Program-made: the position numbers and the translations under genes
Assembly: GCF_014287675.1 (NCBI RefSeq)
Contig: NZ_JACOPQ010000019.1
Span: 1 to 64,000, forward strand
DNA length: 64,000 nt
Direction of reading: 5' to 3'
From: Lawsonibacter faecis
GTDB taxonomy: Bacteria; Bacillota; Clostridia; Oscillospirales; Oscillospiraceae
Notes under the pieces: model-generated
What the model saw: only the letters and a program-made list of their open reading frames with translations
What the model was told of the DNA's origin: nothing
Databases searched by the model: none
Shown here: in pieces, positions 42,706-51,361 of the stretch
Layout: each line of letters starts with the position of its first letter
Numbering within the stretch: position 1 is the stretch's first letter

Positions 42706-43449
42706 CTACAGGGCGGTGAGGAACGATACCATCTCCTGATAGGTGAGGCCTTCCTCGGCGGCGGGACGGTCGATAATCAGGAGCTTCACGCCCGCCTCAC
42801 CCGCGGCGGCCACCTTCTCCCAGAAGCCGCCCGCGCCGCCGCTGGCCTTGGTGACCAGGGTCTTGATTTGATACTGGCCGATGAGGGCCAGATTCATCTC
42901 CGTGGTAAAGGGGCCCTGCATACACAGCACATGGGCGCTCGGGAAGCCCAGCTCCAGGCACTGGGAGAGGGAGTCCAGGCTGGGCAGGACCCTGGGATAA
43001 ATCCGCTCCCGGAGAGCCGGGGCGGCATAGTGGCGCAGGTCCTTGCTGCCCGTGGTGAGGAGGACGTTGCCGGGAAGGGCCGCGAGCATCTCCGCCGCAT
43101 CCGCAGCGGAGGGGGCGTGGAGCCAGCCGTCCCCCTCGCAAGGGCCCTCCCGGACGAGGCGGTGATACGGCAGGCGGGTATGCTCTGAGGCGGCACGGAT
43201 ATTGCGGCTCACCTCCACCGCGTAGGGGTGGGTGGCGTCCACCACGCGCTCGAAGGGGGCGGAGGCCATCAGGGCCTCCATGGCGCCGCTGTCCAGGCGG
43301 CCGGTATGGACGGTAATGTTAGGGCCGGCCGGGGCCAGGGCCGCGCCATAGCCCGTGGCGACGCAGAGCGTAACGGTGTGGCCGTGTCCGGCCAGCCAGG
43401 AGGCCAGGTCCCGGCCCTCGGTGGTTCCGCCGAAGAGGAGGATGTGCAT
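42706..43449 (-). CDS. cbiJ: Cobalt-precorrin-6A reductase
   Basis: 247 residues. ILLFGGTTEGRDLASWL at the start, VVDATHPYAVEVSRNIRAA and LLTTGSKDLRHY mark CbiJ/CobK, which reduces the ring with NADH (EC 1.3.1.106). LVTKASGGAGGFWEKVAAA and LLIIDRP close the family pattern. The SD AAAGGCAGG precedes ATG 43449. It sits between cbiH and cbiET, close to pathway order. Confidence 0.94.
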   Translation of the reverse strand: MHILLFGGTTEGRDLASWLAGHGHTVTLCVATGYGAALAPAGPNITVHTGRLDSGAMEALMASAPFERVVDATHPYAVEVSRNIRAASEHTRLPYHRLVREGPCEGDGWLHAPSAADAAEMLAALPGNVLLTTGSKDLRHYAAPALRERIYPRVLPSLDSLSQCLELGFPSAHVLCMQGPFTTEMNLALIGQYQIKTLVTKASGGAGGFWEKVAAAGEAGVKLLIIDRPAAEEGLTYQEMVSFLTAL

Positions 43450-43494
43450 ATTGTCGCCTGCCTTTATTGAGGGATGGGAGGTGGGAAGTCTTTG

Positions 43495-44229
43495 TCAGCC
43501 GTTGCGCTGAAGGTAGCCCCGGGGTGTGACCATTTTCCCGCCGAGAAGCCCCGTCTTGCTGCTGCCGATAAAGACGGTGGTGAACATATCCACCTGGGTG
43601 TCCCGCAGCTCGCCGAGGGTGAGGGTATGGGCCTCCTCCCCCTCCCGGCCGATATTGCGGACATAGCCGCAGACCGTGTCCGGGGACTTCTCCCGCAGGA
43701 GGATGCCGCAGGCCCGCCGGAGGTAGTCCGGGCGGCTGTGGCTGGAGGGGTTATAGAGGCAGATGACGAAGTCGGCCTGGGCCGCGCAGGAGAGGCGCCT
43801 TTCAATCAGGTCCCAGGGTGTGAGGAGGTCGGAGAGGGAGATTACGGCGAAGTCGTGGGTCAGAGGCGCGCCCAGAAGAGCCGCGCCGCCGCAGGCGGCG
43901 GTGATGCCGGGGACCACCTCGATGTCGATGGGGTCATACTCCCGGGCCACCTCGTACACCAGGCCCGCCATGCCGTACACCCCGGAGTCCCCGGAACAGA
44001 CCACGGCCACGTCCCTCCCGGTGAGGGCGGCCTCCACGGCGGCCCGGCAGCGGTCCACCTCCCGGCGCATCCCGGTGGAGAGGACCTCCTTCTCCGGGAA
44101 GTCCTTCTTCACGAGCTCAATATACGCGGTATAGCCCACGATGAGATCGCAGGCGGCCAGCGCCTCCCGGGCGCGGCCGGTCAGGTCCGCGCCCCCGCCG
44201 GGGCCGAGACCGATAACGGTTACTTTCAT
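43495..44229 (-). CDS. cbiH: Cobalt-factor III / precorrin-3B C17-methyltransferase
   Basis: 244 residues. VIGLGPGGGADLTGRAREAL, SGDSGVYGMAGLVYEVA, VVPGITAACGGAALLGAPL and DFVICLYNPSSHSRPDYLR are signatures of CbiH, which methylates C17 and contracts the ring. The SD GGAGG is about 7 nt before ATG 44229. The usual cobalamin gene order is kept (cbiF, cbiG, cbiH, cbiJ). Confidence 0.95.
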   Translation of the reverse strand: MKVTVIGLGPGGGADLTGRAREALAACDLIVGYTAYIELVKKDFPEKEVLSTGMRREVDRCRAAVEAALTGRDVAVVCSGDSGVYGMAGLVYEVAREYDPIDIEVVPGITAACGGAALLGAPLTHDFAVISLSDLLTPWDLIERRLSCAAQADFVICLYNPSSHSRPDYLRRACGILLREKSPDTVCGYVRNIGREGEEAHTLTLGELRDTQVDMFTTVFIGSSKTGLLGGKMVTPRGYLQRNG

Positions 44230-44271
44230 GTTGGTTCCTCCTTCATATGGGGACGGGATAACGCCGCTCCC

Positions 44272-45312
44272 TCAAGGGGCGCCCTTTGAGGCGGCTGCGC
44301 CCGGAAATCGGACGGTAAAGGGGACGGCGGCCAGGGCGGCGGTGACGCCGTTGAGAGCCTGCTTCCTCACCAGAAGGGCCCCGCCGGCAAGGGCCGCGGC
44401 CCGCTCGCAGACATTGTCCACGCCGGTGACGGAATGGACGAACAGGGACGGTGTGAAGTCCCCCTCCACGGCGGAGAGCTCCTCCGCAGTGTAACAGGTC
44501 AGGGGCCAGGCGCGGCTGCGGCAGAAGGCCAGCAGGCCCGGCTCGTCCCGCTTCATGTCGATGGTATAGACGCCTAAGACCGCCCGGGGGGAGAGGCAGC
44601 GCTCCGTGAGGACGCGGTCCACGGCGGCGGCGATGGCCTCCTCAGAAGCGCCCCGGCGGCAGCCCAGGCCCAGGCGGAGGATTTTGGGGATCACCCGCAG
44701 GGTCTCGGGAAAGGGCGCGCTGCCCGGATCCAGGGTAATTGCGAAGCCCAGGGGGGCAGGGCCCCCGGTCACGCCCATGGGCAGGGGGCCTTCCGTGGGG
44801 AAGTCGCTCCGGAAGCCCACGGTCCCCCCGGCCAGCAGTGCGGCGGAGATGTGCCTGGCCGCGGCACGCCCATCAATGGCGCAGCCCTGCCGGGCCGCCC
44901 ACTGGTCCACGGCAAAGACGCCGTTGACGTCGGTGGCGGTGGACACCGCGGCCCGGCCGCGGGTGAGGGCGGCGACGCGGCGGGCCAGGTCGTTGGCGCC
45001 GCCCACATGGCCGGAGAGGAGCGGGACCGCCCAGGCCCCGGCCTCGTCCACGCTGACCACGGCGGGGTCGGTAAATTTGTCCTTGACATGGGGGGCTATC
45101 GCCCGGACGGCGATGCCGCAGGCCCCGACGAAAACGAGGGCGTCCGCGCTGCTCCAGGCCCCGGCGGTCCATGCCTCCAGGCTGGTATACGGCTGGGCGT
45201 CCGCCTCCGCGGCAAAGCGGGGCGGGACGTGGAGGGAGCCGCCCAGGCCGTCCGCCAGGCGGCGGGCCAACAGGGCCCCCCGGCGGGTGAAGGCGATGAC
45301 CGCGCAGGTCAT
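44272..45312 (-). CDS. cbiG: Cobalt-precorrin-5A hydrolase
   Basis: 346 residues. CbiG opens the lactone and releases acetaldehyde (EC 3.7.1.12). The N-terminal part has VFVGACGIAVRAIAPHVKDK and PAVVSVDEAGAWAVPLLSGH, then GGANDLARRVA; the C-terminal domain has LRLGLGCRRGASEEAI and the end VTGVDNVCERAAALAGGALL, all typical. The start overlaps the cbiF stop (ATGA). Confidence 0.95.
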   Translation of the reverse strand: MTCAVIAFTRRGALLARRLADGLGGSLHVPPRFAAEADAQPYTSLEAWTAGAWSSADALVFVGACGIAVRAIAPHVKDKFTDPAVVSVDEAGAWAVPLLSGHVGGANDLARRVAALTRGRAAVSTATDVNGVFAVDQWAARQGCAIDGRAAARHISAALLAGGTVGFRSDFPTEGPLPMGVTGGPAPLGFAITLDPGSAPFPETLRVIPKILRLGLGCRRGASEEAIAAAVDRVLTERCLSPRAVLGVYTIDMKRDEPGLLAFCRSRAWPLTCYTAEELSAVEGDFTPSLFVHSVTGVDNVCERAAALAGGALLVRKQALNGVTAALAAVPFTVRFPGAAASKGAP

Positions 45313-46064
45313 TTGCTGGCCTCGCGGCAGCCGTGGGTAAAGGCGGGATCGTAGAGCTTGGAGCGGTCGTACTCGGCGTCCAAAAAGCCGCCGATGGTGA
45401 TGAGGGCGGTCTTGGTCACACAGTTCTCCCGGGCGGTCCGGGCCAGGGTGGAGACGGTGCAGCGGCAGACCTTCTCCTCCGGCCAGGTGGCCTTATAGAC
45501 AATGGCGGCGGGGGTGTCTGGGGAGTAGCCGCCCTCCATCAGCTCCTTTTCCACATCCTCCAAGAGGCCTGTGGACAAAAAGAGGACCATGGTGCAGCCG
45601 TGGGAGGCCATTTTGGAGAGCTTCTCCCCCTCGGGCACGCCGGTGCGCCCCGACATGCGGGTGATGATGACCGACTGGGAGACCTCGGGGAGGGTGTACT
45701 CCGCCTGGAGGGCCGCGGCCGCGCCGGAGAAGGAGGATACGCCGGGGGTCACGTCGTAGGCGATGTTCATCCCGTCCAGGGCGTCCATCTGCTCCCGGAT
45801 GGCCCCGTAGAGGGATGGGTCGCCGGTGTGGAGGCGGACGGTAGTCCCGCCGGCGGACTCGGTCTGCTCCATGACGGCGAGGACCTCCTCCAGGGTCATG
45901 CCCGCGCTGTCGTAGACGGTACAGGATTCCTTTTTGTGGTCCAGGAGGGCGGGGTTCACGAGGCTGCCCGCGTAGATAATCACGTCCGCCTCGCCCAGGA
46001 GCCTGGCTCCCCGGAGGGTGATGAGGTCCGGGGCCCCGGGGCCCGCGCCGATGAAATGTACCAT
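45309..46064 (-). CDS. cbiF: Cobalt-precorrin-4 C11-methyltransferase
   Basis: 251 residues. VHFIGAGPGAPDLITLRGAR, DVIIYAGSLVNPALL, RLHTGDPSLYGAIREQMDAL and TPGVSSFSGAAAALQAEYTL match CbiF/CobM (EC 2.1.1.271). The SD AGGAGG lies 8 nt before ATG 46064. It is second in the operon after cbiD. Confidence 0.96.
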   Translation of the reverse strand: MVHFIGAGPGAPDLITLRGARLLGEADVIIYAGSLVNPALLDHKKESCTVYDSAGMTLEEVLAVMEQTESAGGTTVRLHTGDPSLYGAIREQMDALDGMNIAYDVTPGVSSFSGAAAALQAEYTLPEVSQSVIITRMSGRTGVPEGEKLSKMASHGCTMVLFLSTGLLEDVEKELMEGGYSPDTPAAIVYKATWPEEKVCRCTVSTLARTARENCVTKTALITIGGFLDAEYDRSKLYDPAFTHGCREASK

Positions 46065-46076
46065 GATGAGTACCTC

Positions 46077-47294
46077 CTAATGTTGGTGGGAATGCTGAGA
46101 TGGGGGCTGCGGAGGAATCCCCGGCTCTTCCGCCCTGCGGGGGCTGCGCCCCTCAGGGGCGGGCCGGTGGAGCGCCAGGAGGGGATCTGCGCCGGGGGTC
46201 TTGCCCAGGACGCCGAAGCGGTTGGAGAAAAAGAGGGCTTCGATCTCCATCCCCTCCCCCGCCCGGTGCTTGAGCTGGCGGTCCAGGGCGGCGGCGATAG
46301 AGGACATGACCCTCTCCCGCAGTCCGGCCGCCTCCAGCAGCTCCACGGCACCGTCGGTGGCGGCGCAGGCAAAAATCCGCTCTGTCAGGGCGCGGCTCCC
46401 GCCGCAGAGGGCGGTGTGGGCGGCCAGAGTCTCGGCGCGGCCGTCGGCGGTGCGGGAGTGGGTGTTCATCGTCCCGGCGGCCACCTTTGCCAGCTTGCCG
46501 AAGTGGCCCACCAGAAGAAGGCTGCGAAAGCCCAGGGCCGCGGCGTGGTCGATGGCCGCCCCCACGTAATTGGAGCAGAGGGCCCAGCGGCTCAGCTCCA
46601 GACCCAGCACGTCCCGTGCGAAGTCCTCGCCGTAATTGCCGGGGGTGACCAGCACGTCCCGCGCGCCGGAGGCGCGGACCATGTCCAGCTCCAGCAGAAC
46701 GGAGGAGATCAGCGCCTCCTCGCTCATGGGGCGGACGATGCCGCTGGTACCCAGGACCGAGATGCCGCCCGCAATGCCCAGGCGGGGGTTGAAGGTCTTC
46801 TTTGCCAGGGCCTCCCCGGCGGGAATGGAGATGACGGCTCTCAGGCCGCCGGGGGAACCGCTCCGGGCGAGCACGTCCGCCAGCTGGTCGGATATCATCC
46901 TGCGGGGGACCCGGTTGATGGCCGCCGCGCCCACCGGCTGGTCGAGGCCGGGGAGGGTGACCCGGCCCACGCCGGGGCCGCCGTCGATCTCAATGCCGGG
47001 CGCGGCCGTCTGCTCCACCCGGGCGAAGACCAGGGCGCCGTCGGTCACGTCGGGGTCGTCCCCGCCGTCCTTGCGGACCGCGCAGGAGGCCCAGCCGGGG
47101 CCGGAGGTCTGCTCCAGCAGCTCGGCCTCCACCCAGACGCCCGCCGGGGTATTGATGCGCACGGCGGGGAGGGCGCGGCCCAGGAGGAGTGCTTCCGCCG
47201 CGCCCCGTGCCGCCGCCGCGGCGCAGGTGCCCGTGGTGTAGCCGCAGCGCAGGCGGTCGCGGCCGACGGAGATGTAGTGGTCCAGCTTGGGCAT
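46077..47294 (-). CDS. cbiD: Cobalt-precorrin-5B C1-methyltransferase
   Basis: 405 residues. LRCGYTTGTCAAAAARGAAE is the family start; VTLPGLDQPVGAAAINRVPR, GGISVLGTSGIVRPMSEEAL, NYVGAAIDHAAALG and VGHFGKLAKVAAG follow. It methylates C1 using SAM (EC 2.1.1.195). The C-terminus is extended by about 35 residues rich in Pro, Arg and His and ends QHSHQH. ATG 47294 is preferred over frames reaching into the riboswitch; the SD is weak (AAAGGCAGG). It is the first gene after the cobalamin riboswitch and terminator. Confidence 0.94.
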   Translation of the reverse strand: MPKLDHYISVGRDRLRCGYTTGTCAAAAARGAAEALLLGRALPAVRINTPAGVWVEAELLEQTSGPGWASCAVRKDGGDDPDVTDGALVFARVEQTAAPGIEIDGGPGVGRVTLPGLDQPVGAAAINRVPRRMISDQLADVLARSGSPGGLRAVISIPAGEALAKKTFNPRLGIAGGISVLGTSGIVRPMSEEALISSVLLELDMVRASGARDVLVTPGNYGEDFARDVLGLELSRWALCSNYVGAAIDHAAALGFRSLLLVGHFGKLAKVAAGTMNTHSRTADGRAETLAAHTALCGGSRALTERIFACAATDGAVELLEAAGLRERVMSSIAAALDRQLKHRAGEGMEIEALFFSNRFGVLGKTPGADPLLALHRPAPEGRSPRRAEEPGIPPQPPSQHSHQH

Positions 47295-47379
47295 GGGGCA
47301 CCTGCCTTTCTGTGGGGAATGGGGAACAGGGGGCGGATTGCCCCAGGGGGGACGGCTCTCCCTGAGAGCCGCCGGACGT

Positions 47380-47406
47380 AAAAAAGCCCTCCCCAAAGGG
47401 GAGGGC
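47380..47406 (-). terminator. Terminator of the cobalamin riboswitch expression platform
   Basis: On the minus strand GCCCTCCCC-TTT-GGGGAGGGC followed by six T, between the riboswitch and cbiD, 86 nt before the start codon. It should stop transcription when the riboswitch binds cobalamin. Confidence 0.85.
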
Positions 47407-47451
47407 CCGTTCCTGGTTCCGCGTGCCGCTACTCTCCACCTCAGAGTACGT

Positions 47452-47632
47452 TCCATGGAACAGCGGCAGGTCTCCTGGCTTGCGCTTCAGCCTCAGACGC
47501 GCCTTCTCAGCCTTACGGCCAATGGCATTACGTCCTCGTCCACGCTTACAGTAGAGGTAAGACTGCGCCGGATTTTCACCGGGCTTCCCTATTATGCGGC
47601 CGGGAGGCCGCACCGCGTTCGCTCAATATGAC
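47452..47632 (-). promoter_or_regulatory. Cobalamin riboswitch
   Basis: The minus strand shows GGGAAGCCCGGTGAAAATCC (a G-G-G-A-A-x-x-x-G-G-T-G-A-A-A core), then GCGCAGTCTTACC and, near the 3' end, the B12 box AGCCAGGAGACCTGCCGCTG. These are the hallmarks of the AdoCbl-type riboswitch. With the terminator downstream it should repress the 23-gene operon when corrinoid is plentiful. Confidence 0.95.
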
Positions 47633-47641
47633 ATTGGTGGT

Positions 47642-47670
47642 ATTATAGCAGGATACGACTTTCTTGTAAA
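47642..47670 (-). promoter_or_regulatory. SigA promoter of the cobalamin operon
   Basis: Minus strand TTTACA (47665-47670), 17-nt spacer, TATAAT (47642-47647); transcription would start near 47635, just before the riboswitch. Confidence 0.9.
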
Positions 47671-47722
47671 GGTAAATTCTATGCGATATTTGGTATAAAT
47701 CAGCGACCGGCGGCGAGGATGC

Positions 47723-48433
47723 TCAGTAGCCCTTGCCCTCGCAGCAGCAGCCGCAGGAGGGGCCGGCGATGATTTTGACGCCCGCGCTGGCGCCCAGGCG
47801 GCTGGCGCCGGCCTCGATCATGGCCACGGCGTCCTCATAGGTGCGCACGCCGCCGGAGGCCTTTACGCCCATGTCGGGCCCGACCGCTGCGCGCATGAGG
47901 GCCACGTCGTGGGCGGTGGCGCCGCCGGAGGAGTAGCCGGTGGAGGTCTTGACGAAGGCGGCCCCGGCCTTCTTGCTGAGCTGGCAGGCCTTAACCTTCT
48001 CCTCGTCGGTGAGGAGGCAGGTCTCCAGAATGACCTTAACCCCCGCTTTGCCGCCGGCGGCCTTCACCACGGCGGCGATGTCCCGCTCCACCAGGTCCCA
48101 GTCCCCGGACTTGGCAGCGCCCACATTGAGGACCATATCCACCTCCCGGGCGCCCTCGGCCACGGCCTGGGCGGTCTCGGCGGCCTTGGCCTCGGGGGTG
48201 TGGGTGCCGAAGGGGAAGCCCACGACGCAGCAGGGCGTCACGCCGGTGCCGGAGAGCTCCTTCGCCACCAGGGCGATATAGGAGGGGTTGACGCAGACGC
48301 TGGCGAAACAGTGCTCCCGGGCCTCGGCGCAGATCTTCTCGATATCCGCCACGGTGGCCTCGGGCTTGAGCAGGGTGTGGTCGATATAGGACGCCAGGGA
48401 CGCGGGGTCGATGTTTTTCTTCATTTCGCTCAT
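47723..48433 (-). CDS. deoC: Deoxyribose-phosphate aldolase
   Basis: 236 residues. It splits 2-deoxyribose-5-phosphate into glyceraldehyde-3-phosphate and acetaldehyde (EC 4.1.2.4). [59 protein letters not shown] with the Schiff-base lysine, and [13 protein letters not shown] are all intact. The last residues [11 protein letters not shown] form a cysteine cluster that is not needed for catalysis. The SD AGGAGG is 9 nt before ATG 48433. It lies 74 nt after the HPr-like gene and is probably co-transcribed with it. Confidence 0.95.
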   Translation of the reverse strand: MSEMKKNIDPASLASYIDHTLLKPEATVADIEKICAEAREHCFASVCVNPSYIALVAKELSGTGVTPCCVVGFPFGTHTPEAKAAETAQAVAEGAREVDMVLNVGAAKSGDWDLVERDIAAVVKAAGGKAGVKVILETCLLTDEEKVKACQLSKKAGAAFVKTSTGYSSGGATAHDVALMRAAVGPDMGVKASGGVRTYEDAVAMIEAGASRLGASAGVKIIAGPSCGCCCEGKGY

Positions 48434-48507
48434 ACTAGCATTACCTCCTGTTATTTGGGGAAAGTGATTGTTGGGAAAGGCGGCCTGCCGCGGCCCCTTC
48501 GGCGTCT

Positions 48508-48786
48508 TCAGAGCTTCGCATTGTCGGAGAAGCCGTCCACCAGGGCGGCAAGGGCCTCCACCGCCTCCCGCTCGTCCGGGCCATGGGCGGTGAGGACCGC
48601 CCGCTCGCCCCGTCCGAGGCCCAGGGCCAGGAGCATGATGATGGACTTGGCATTGTAGCGGCTCTCCTCCCCCACCCGGCGCAGCTCAATCTCAGACTGA
48701 AACCCGCCGGCCAGGTGCACGAACGCCGAGGCCGGACGGGCGTGAAGCCCGGCGGCGTTTTTAATCTCTATCTCTCTGCTGCACAC
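48508..48786 (-). CDS. HPr-family phosphocarrier protein
   Basis: 92 residues. The phosphorylation site [11 protein letters not shown] holds His15, and [15 protein letters not shown] holds a serine at the position of the HPr-kinase target Ser46. Both point to HPr or a Crh-like paralogue of the sugar phosphotransferase system. No other PTS gene is in the window. The start is GTG 48786 behind GGGAGGGGAG. A promoter lies upstream (TTGAAA-17-TAAAAT). Confidence 0.9.
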   Translation of the reverse strand: MCSREIEIKNAAGLHARPASAFVHLAGGFQSEIELRRVGEESRYNAKSIIMLLALGLGRGERAVLTAHGPDEREAVEALAALVDGFSDNAKL

Positions 48787-48819
48787 CTTCGAGCGCTCCC
48801 CTCCCGATGATATGGCTTT

Positions 48820-48848
48820 ATTTTATCCCATCCCGCACGCCATTTCAA
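48820..48848 (-). promoter_or_regulatory. SigA-type promoter of the HPr-deoC unit
   Basis: Minus strand TTGAAA (48843-48848), 17-nt spacer, TAAAAT (48820-48825). Confidence 0.7.
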
Positions 48849-48936
48849 CGACCTTTGTCCATTCGGCGGCCTTTTTCACCGCCAAAACGCCAAAAGAGCG
48901 CTTCCTCAATCCCTACTGCTTTAGGTGGATTTCCCA

Positions 48937-48965
48937 TTGACAAAGTCTTACCAAAAATTTATACT
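48937..48965 (+). promoter_or_regulatory. SigA promoter of the flavodiiron protein gene
   Basis: TTGACA (48937-48942), 17-nt spacer, TATACT (48960-48965), divergent from the HPr promoter. Confidence 0.8.
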
Positions 48966-49032
48966 GTTTACGACAAAAACAGATTGGAAAAAATGGAATT
49001 CAACCGCGCATCTTGAAAGGATGGAATCGGAC

Positions 49033-50223
49033 GTGAGCACGATTAAACTGGGCGAGAACCTCTACAGCGTCGGTGTGCTGAACCCCTCCCTGCGGGTGTT
49101 CGACATCGTGATGACCTCCCCCTACGGCACCAGCTACAACGCCTACCTCCTGACCGGGGAAAAGAACGTGCTGGTGGAGACCGTACATGCAGACTACTGG
49201 GACGAGTACCGCGCCAATATCGAGGCCATTGTCCCTCTGGAAAAAATCGACTTTCTTATTATGAACCACAACGAACCCGACCATTCGGGCAGCGTGGCCC
49301 GGCTGATGGAGTACTGCCCCAACCTCACCGTCTGCTGCACCGCCGCGGGCAAAAAGCACCTGGAGGACATCACCAACCGCACGTTGGCGTGCAGGGTGGT
49401 CAAGGCGGGGGACAAGCTGGAGCTGGGGGAGCGCACGCTGGAGTTCATCCCCTCCCCCATGCTCCACTGGGCCGATTCCATGTTCACCTGGAGCGGGCGT
49501 GACAAGGCCCTCTTCACCTGCGACTTCCTGGGCACCCACTTCTGCGAGCCCACCATGCTGGACACGGGGCTCCACTACGAACAGGAATACCTCTGTCAGG
49601 TGAAAAACTACTACGACTGCATCTTCGGGCCCTTCAAGCCCCACGTGCTGGCGGGACTTGAGAAAATCAAGGACCTCTCCCCGGCAATCGTCTGCCCCAG
49701 CCACGGCCCCTGCCTCACGGAGCGCATCGGCGAAATCAAGGCCCTCTATGAGAAATGGAGCACGCCCGCGCCCCGGGAGAGGAAGCTGGCTGCGGTGCTG
49801 TACTGCTCCGCCTACGGCTGCACAGGCGCTCTGGCAGCAGCCGCCGCCGGAGCGCTGGAGGAGGCCGGGCTGGAGACGGTCCTCCGGGATGTGACCTATT
49901 CCGACCCGCGCGAGTGCGCGGAGCTGGCCAACGGGTGCGACCTGCTGGCGGTGGGCGCTCCCACCATCAACCGGGACGCGCCCAAGGCCATCTGGGACGT
50001 GCTCTGCTCCATCGACGCAGTAAACTGCGCCAAAAAGCCCGCCGTCGTCTTCGGCTCCTACGGCTGGAGCGGCGAGGCCGCCGAGATGCTGCGCACCCGC
50101 CTGGCCCAGCTCCGGTTCGACGTGCCCGGGGCGGGCTACCGGGTGCTCTTCACCCCCACCGAGGCTGATCTGGAGGCCGTGAGGCAGATGGCCAGGGAAG
50201 CGGCGGAGAAAGTAAAGAAGTAA
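49033..50223 (+). CDS. Flavodiiron protein (FprA family)
   Basis: 396 residues. The N-terminal metallo-beta-lactamase-like domain binds a diiron site: H79-N-E81-P-D83-H84, with further ligands near MLHWADSMFTW (His) and in TCDFLGTHF (Asp). The C-terminal flavodoxin domain starts near 253 (LAAVLYCSAYGCTGALA) and includes VFGSYGWSGEA. FprA proteins reduce O2 to water, or NO to N2O, in anaerobes. No rubredoxin is adjacent. The SD AAAGGA (49016-49021) abuts ATG 49021, so GTG 49033 is preferred; both are possible. Confidence 0.92.
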   Translation: MSTIKLGENLYSVGVLNPSLRVFDIVMTSPYGTSYNAYLLTGEKNVLVETVHADYWDEYRANIEAIVPLEKIDFLIMNHNEPDHSGSVARLMEYCPNLTVCCTAAGKKHLEDITNRTLACRVVKAGDKLELGERTLEFIPSPMLHWADSMFTWSGRDKALFTCDFLGTHFCEPTMLDTGLHYEQEYLCQVKNYYDCIFGPFKPHVLAGLEKIKDLSPAIVCPSHGPCLTERIGEIKALYEKWSTPAPRERKLAAVLYCSAYGCTGALAAAAAGALEEAGLETVLRDVTYSDPRECAELANGCDLLAVGAPTINRDAPKAIWDVLCSIDAVNCAKKPAVVFGSYGWSGEAAEMLRTRLAQLRFDVPGAGYRVLFTPTEADLEAVRQMAREAAEKVKK

Positions 50224-50238
50224 CTGCGGACAGAGCAT

Positions 50239-50283
50239 TTTACCCGGAGTGAAACGGCCGATAGCCGTTTCACTCCGGGTAAA
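50239..50283 (+). terminator. Long stem-loop after the flavodiiron protein gene
   Basis: A 20-bp stem (TTTACCCGGAGTGAAACGGC with its complement) and a 5-nt loop, 15 nt after the stop. Confidence 0.75.
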
Positions 50284-50323
50284 TTGCTGCATGGAGCGCC
50301 TAAGCGGGCGGCCCGGTCTGTGA

Positions 50324-50369
50324 AAGCGCCCGGTGCGTGTCGGCCTGCAGCCGTCCGCACCGGGCGCTT
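50324..50369 (-). terminator. Stem-loop after the uridine phosphorylase gene
   Basis: AAGCGCCCGGTGCG (50324-50337) and its complement (50356-50369) just beyond the stop of the leftward gene; a short T-run follows on the minus strand. Confidence 0.65.
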
Positions 50370-50380
50370 ATCGGTCTGTT

Positions 50381-51148
50381 TTACTTCTGCCTGTCGCTCT
50401 CGATGAGGCGCTTGACGGCCTCAATGCCCACGCGGACGGCGGAGGAGACGTCGTGGCTCTCGTCCTGGGGGAGGCCGGCGGCGTCCCGCTCCTGGTTCCA
50501 GATGACGTGGAAGGCGGAGCCGCAGCGCACGCCCAGGGCGGCGGCGCAGGTGAAGAGGGCGGCGGACTCCATCTCGGAGGAGAGGGTGCCCAGGCGCTTC
50601 CAGGCCTCCCACTTGTTCTGCAGCTCATAGCTGACGGGCATACGGGCGGGGTCGTGCTGGCCGTAGAAGGAGTCCTTGCACTGCACCACGCCGGCGTGCC
50701 AGGTGTGGCCCAGGGCCTTGGCCCCCTCCACCAGGGCGGTGAGGACCTCATAGTCGGCCACGGCGGGGAACTCGATGGGGGCGTACTCCCGGCTGGCCCC
50801 CTCCATCCGGATGGCGCCGGTGGCGATAACCACGTCGCCCGACTTCACGTCCAGCTTGATGCCGCCGCAGGTGCCCACCCGTACGAAGGTATCGGCGCCT
50901 ATTTTGGTCAGCTCCTCCATGGCGATGACGGCGGAGGGGCCGCCGATGCCGGTGGAACAGACGCTGACCTTCTCTCCCAGGAGGGTGCCGGTATAGGTGG
51001 TGTACTCCCGGTTGGACTGGACCTTCACGGGATTGTCGAAGAAGGAGGCGATAAACTCACAGCGGCCGGGGTCGCCGGGCAGAAGGACGTAGCGGCCCAC
51101 GTCGCCCTCTCTGCACTTGATGTGGAACTGAAGCTCATGTTCGTGCAT
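50381..51148 (-). CDS. udp: Uridine phosphorylase (nucleoside phosphorylase family)
   Basis: 255 residues. It splits uridine to uracil and ribose-1-phosphate. [14 protein letters not shown] binds phosphate; [24 protein letters not shown] and [11 protein letters not shown] (ribose-binding Met-Glu) are the NP-I family motifs. Deoxyuridine or purine nucleosides cannot be fully excluded, but the LPGDPGR start resembles Udp. ATG 51148 follows GAGGTGA by about 7 nt. Together with cdd and deoC it forms a scattered pyrimidine salvage set in this window. Confidence 0.9.
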   Translation of the reverse strand: MHEHELQFHIKCREGDVGRYVLLPGDPGRCEFIASFFDNPVKVQSNREYTTYTGTLLGEKVSVCSTGIGGPSAVIAMEELTKIGADTFVRVGTCGGIKLDVKSGDVVIATGAIRMEGASREYAPIEFPAVADYEVLTALVEGAKALGHTWHAGVVQCKDSFYGQHDPARMPVSYELQNKWEAWKRLGTLSSEMESAALFTCAAALGVRCGSAFHVIWNQERDAAGLPQDESHDVSSAVRVGIEAVKRLIESDRQK

Positions 51149-51270
51149 TTCGTTCACCTCAGATAATAAATTTGGCTCTGGTTTGTCTAATTATACCCCG
51201 CCCCCTTCCCAAGGTACAACCCCAGGTGTCCTTTTCCTGTCCCAAACCGCCGCAAAAGCGCCTGCGCCTA

Positions 51271-51299
51271 TTGCTTCTATGCAAAGATTGCGTTAAGAT
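51271..51299 (+). promoter_or_regulatory. SigA-type promoter of trkA-trkH
   Basis: TTGCTT (51271-51276), 17-nt spacer, TAAGAT (51294-51299). Confidence 0.6.
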
Positions 51300-51361
51300 A
51301 GGGCTGCGTGTTGCAGTATCAGCGTTAAAACTTTCACCATTGATATAAGAGAGGGATAAAC

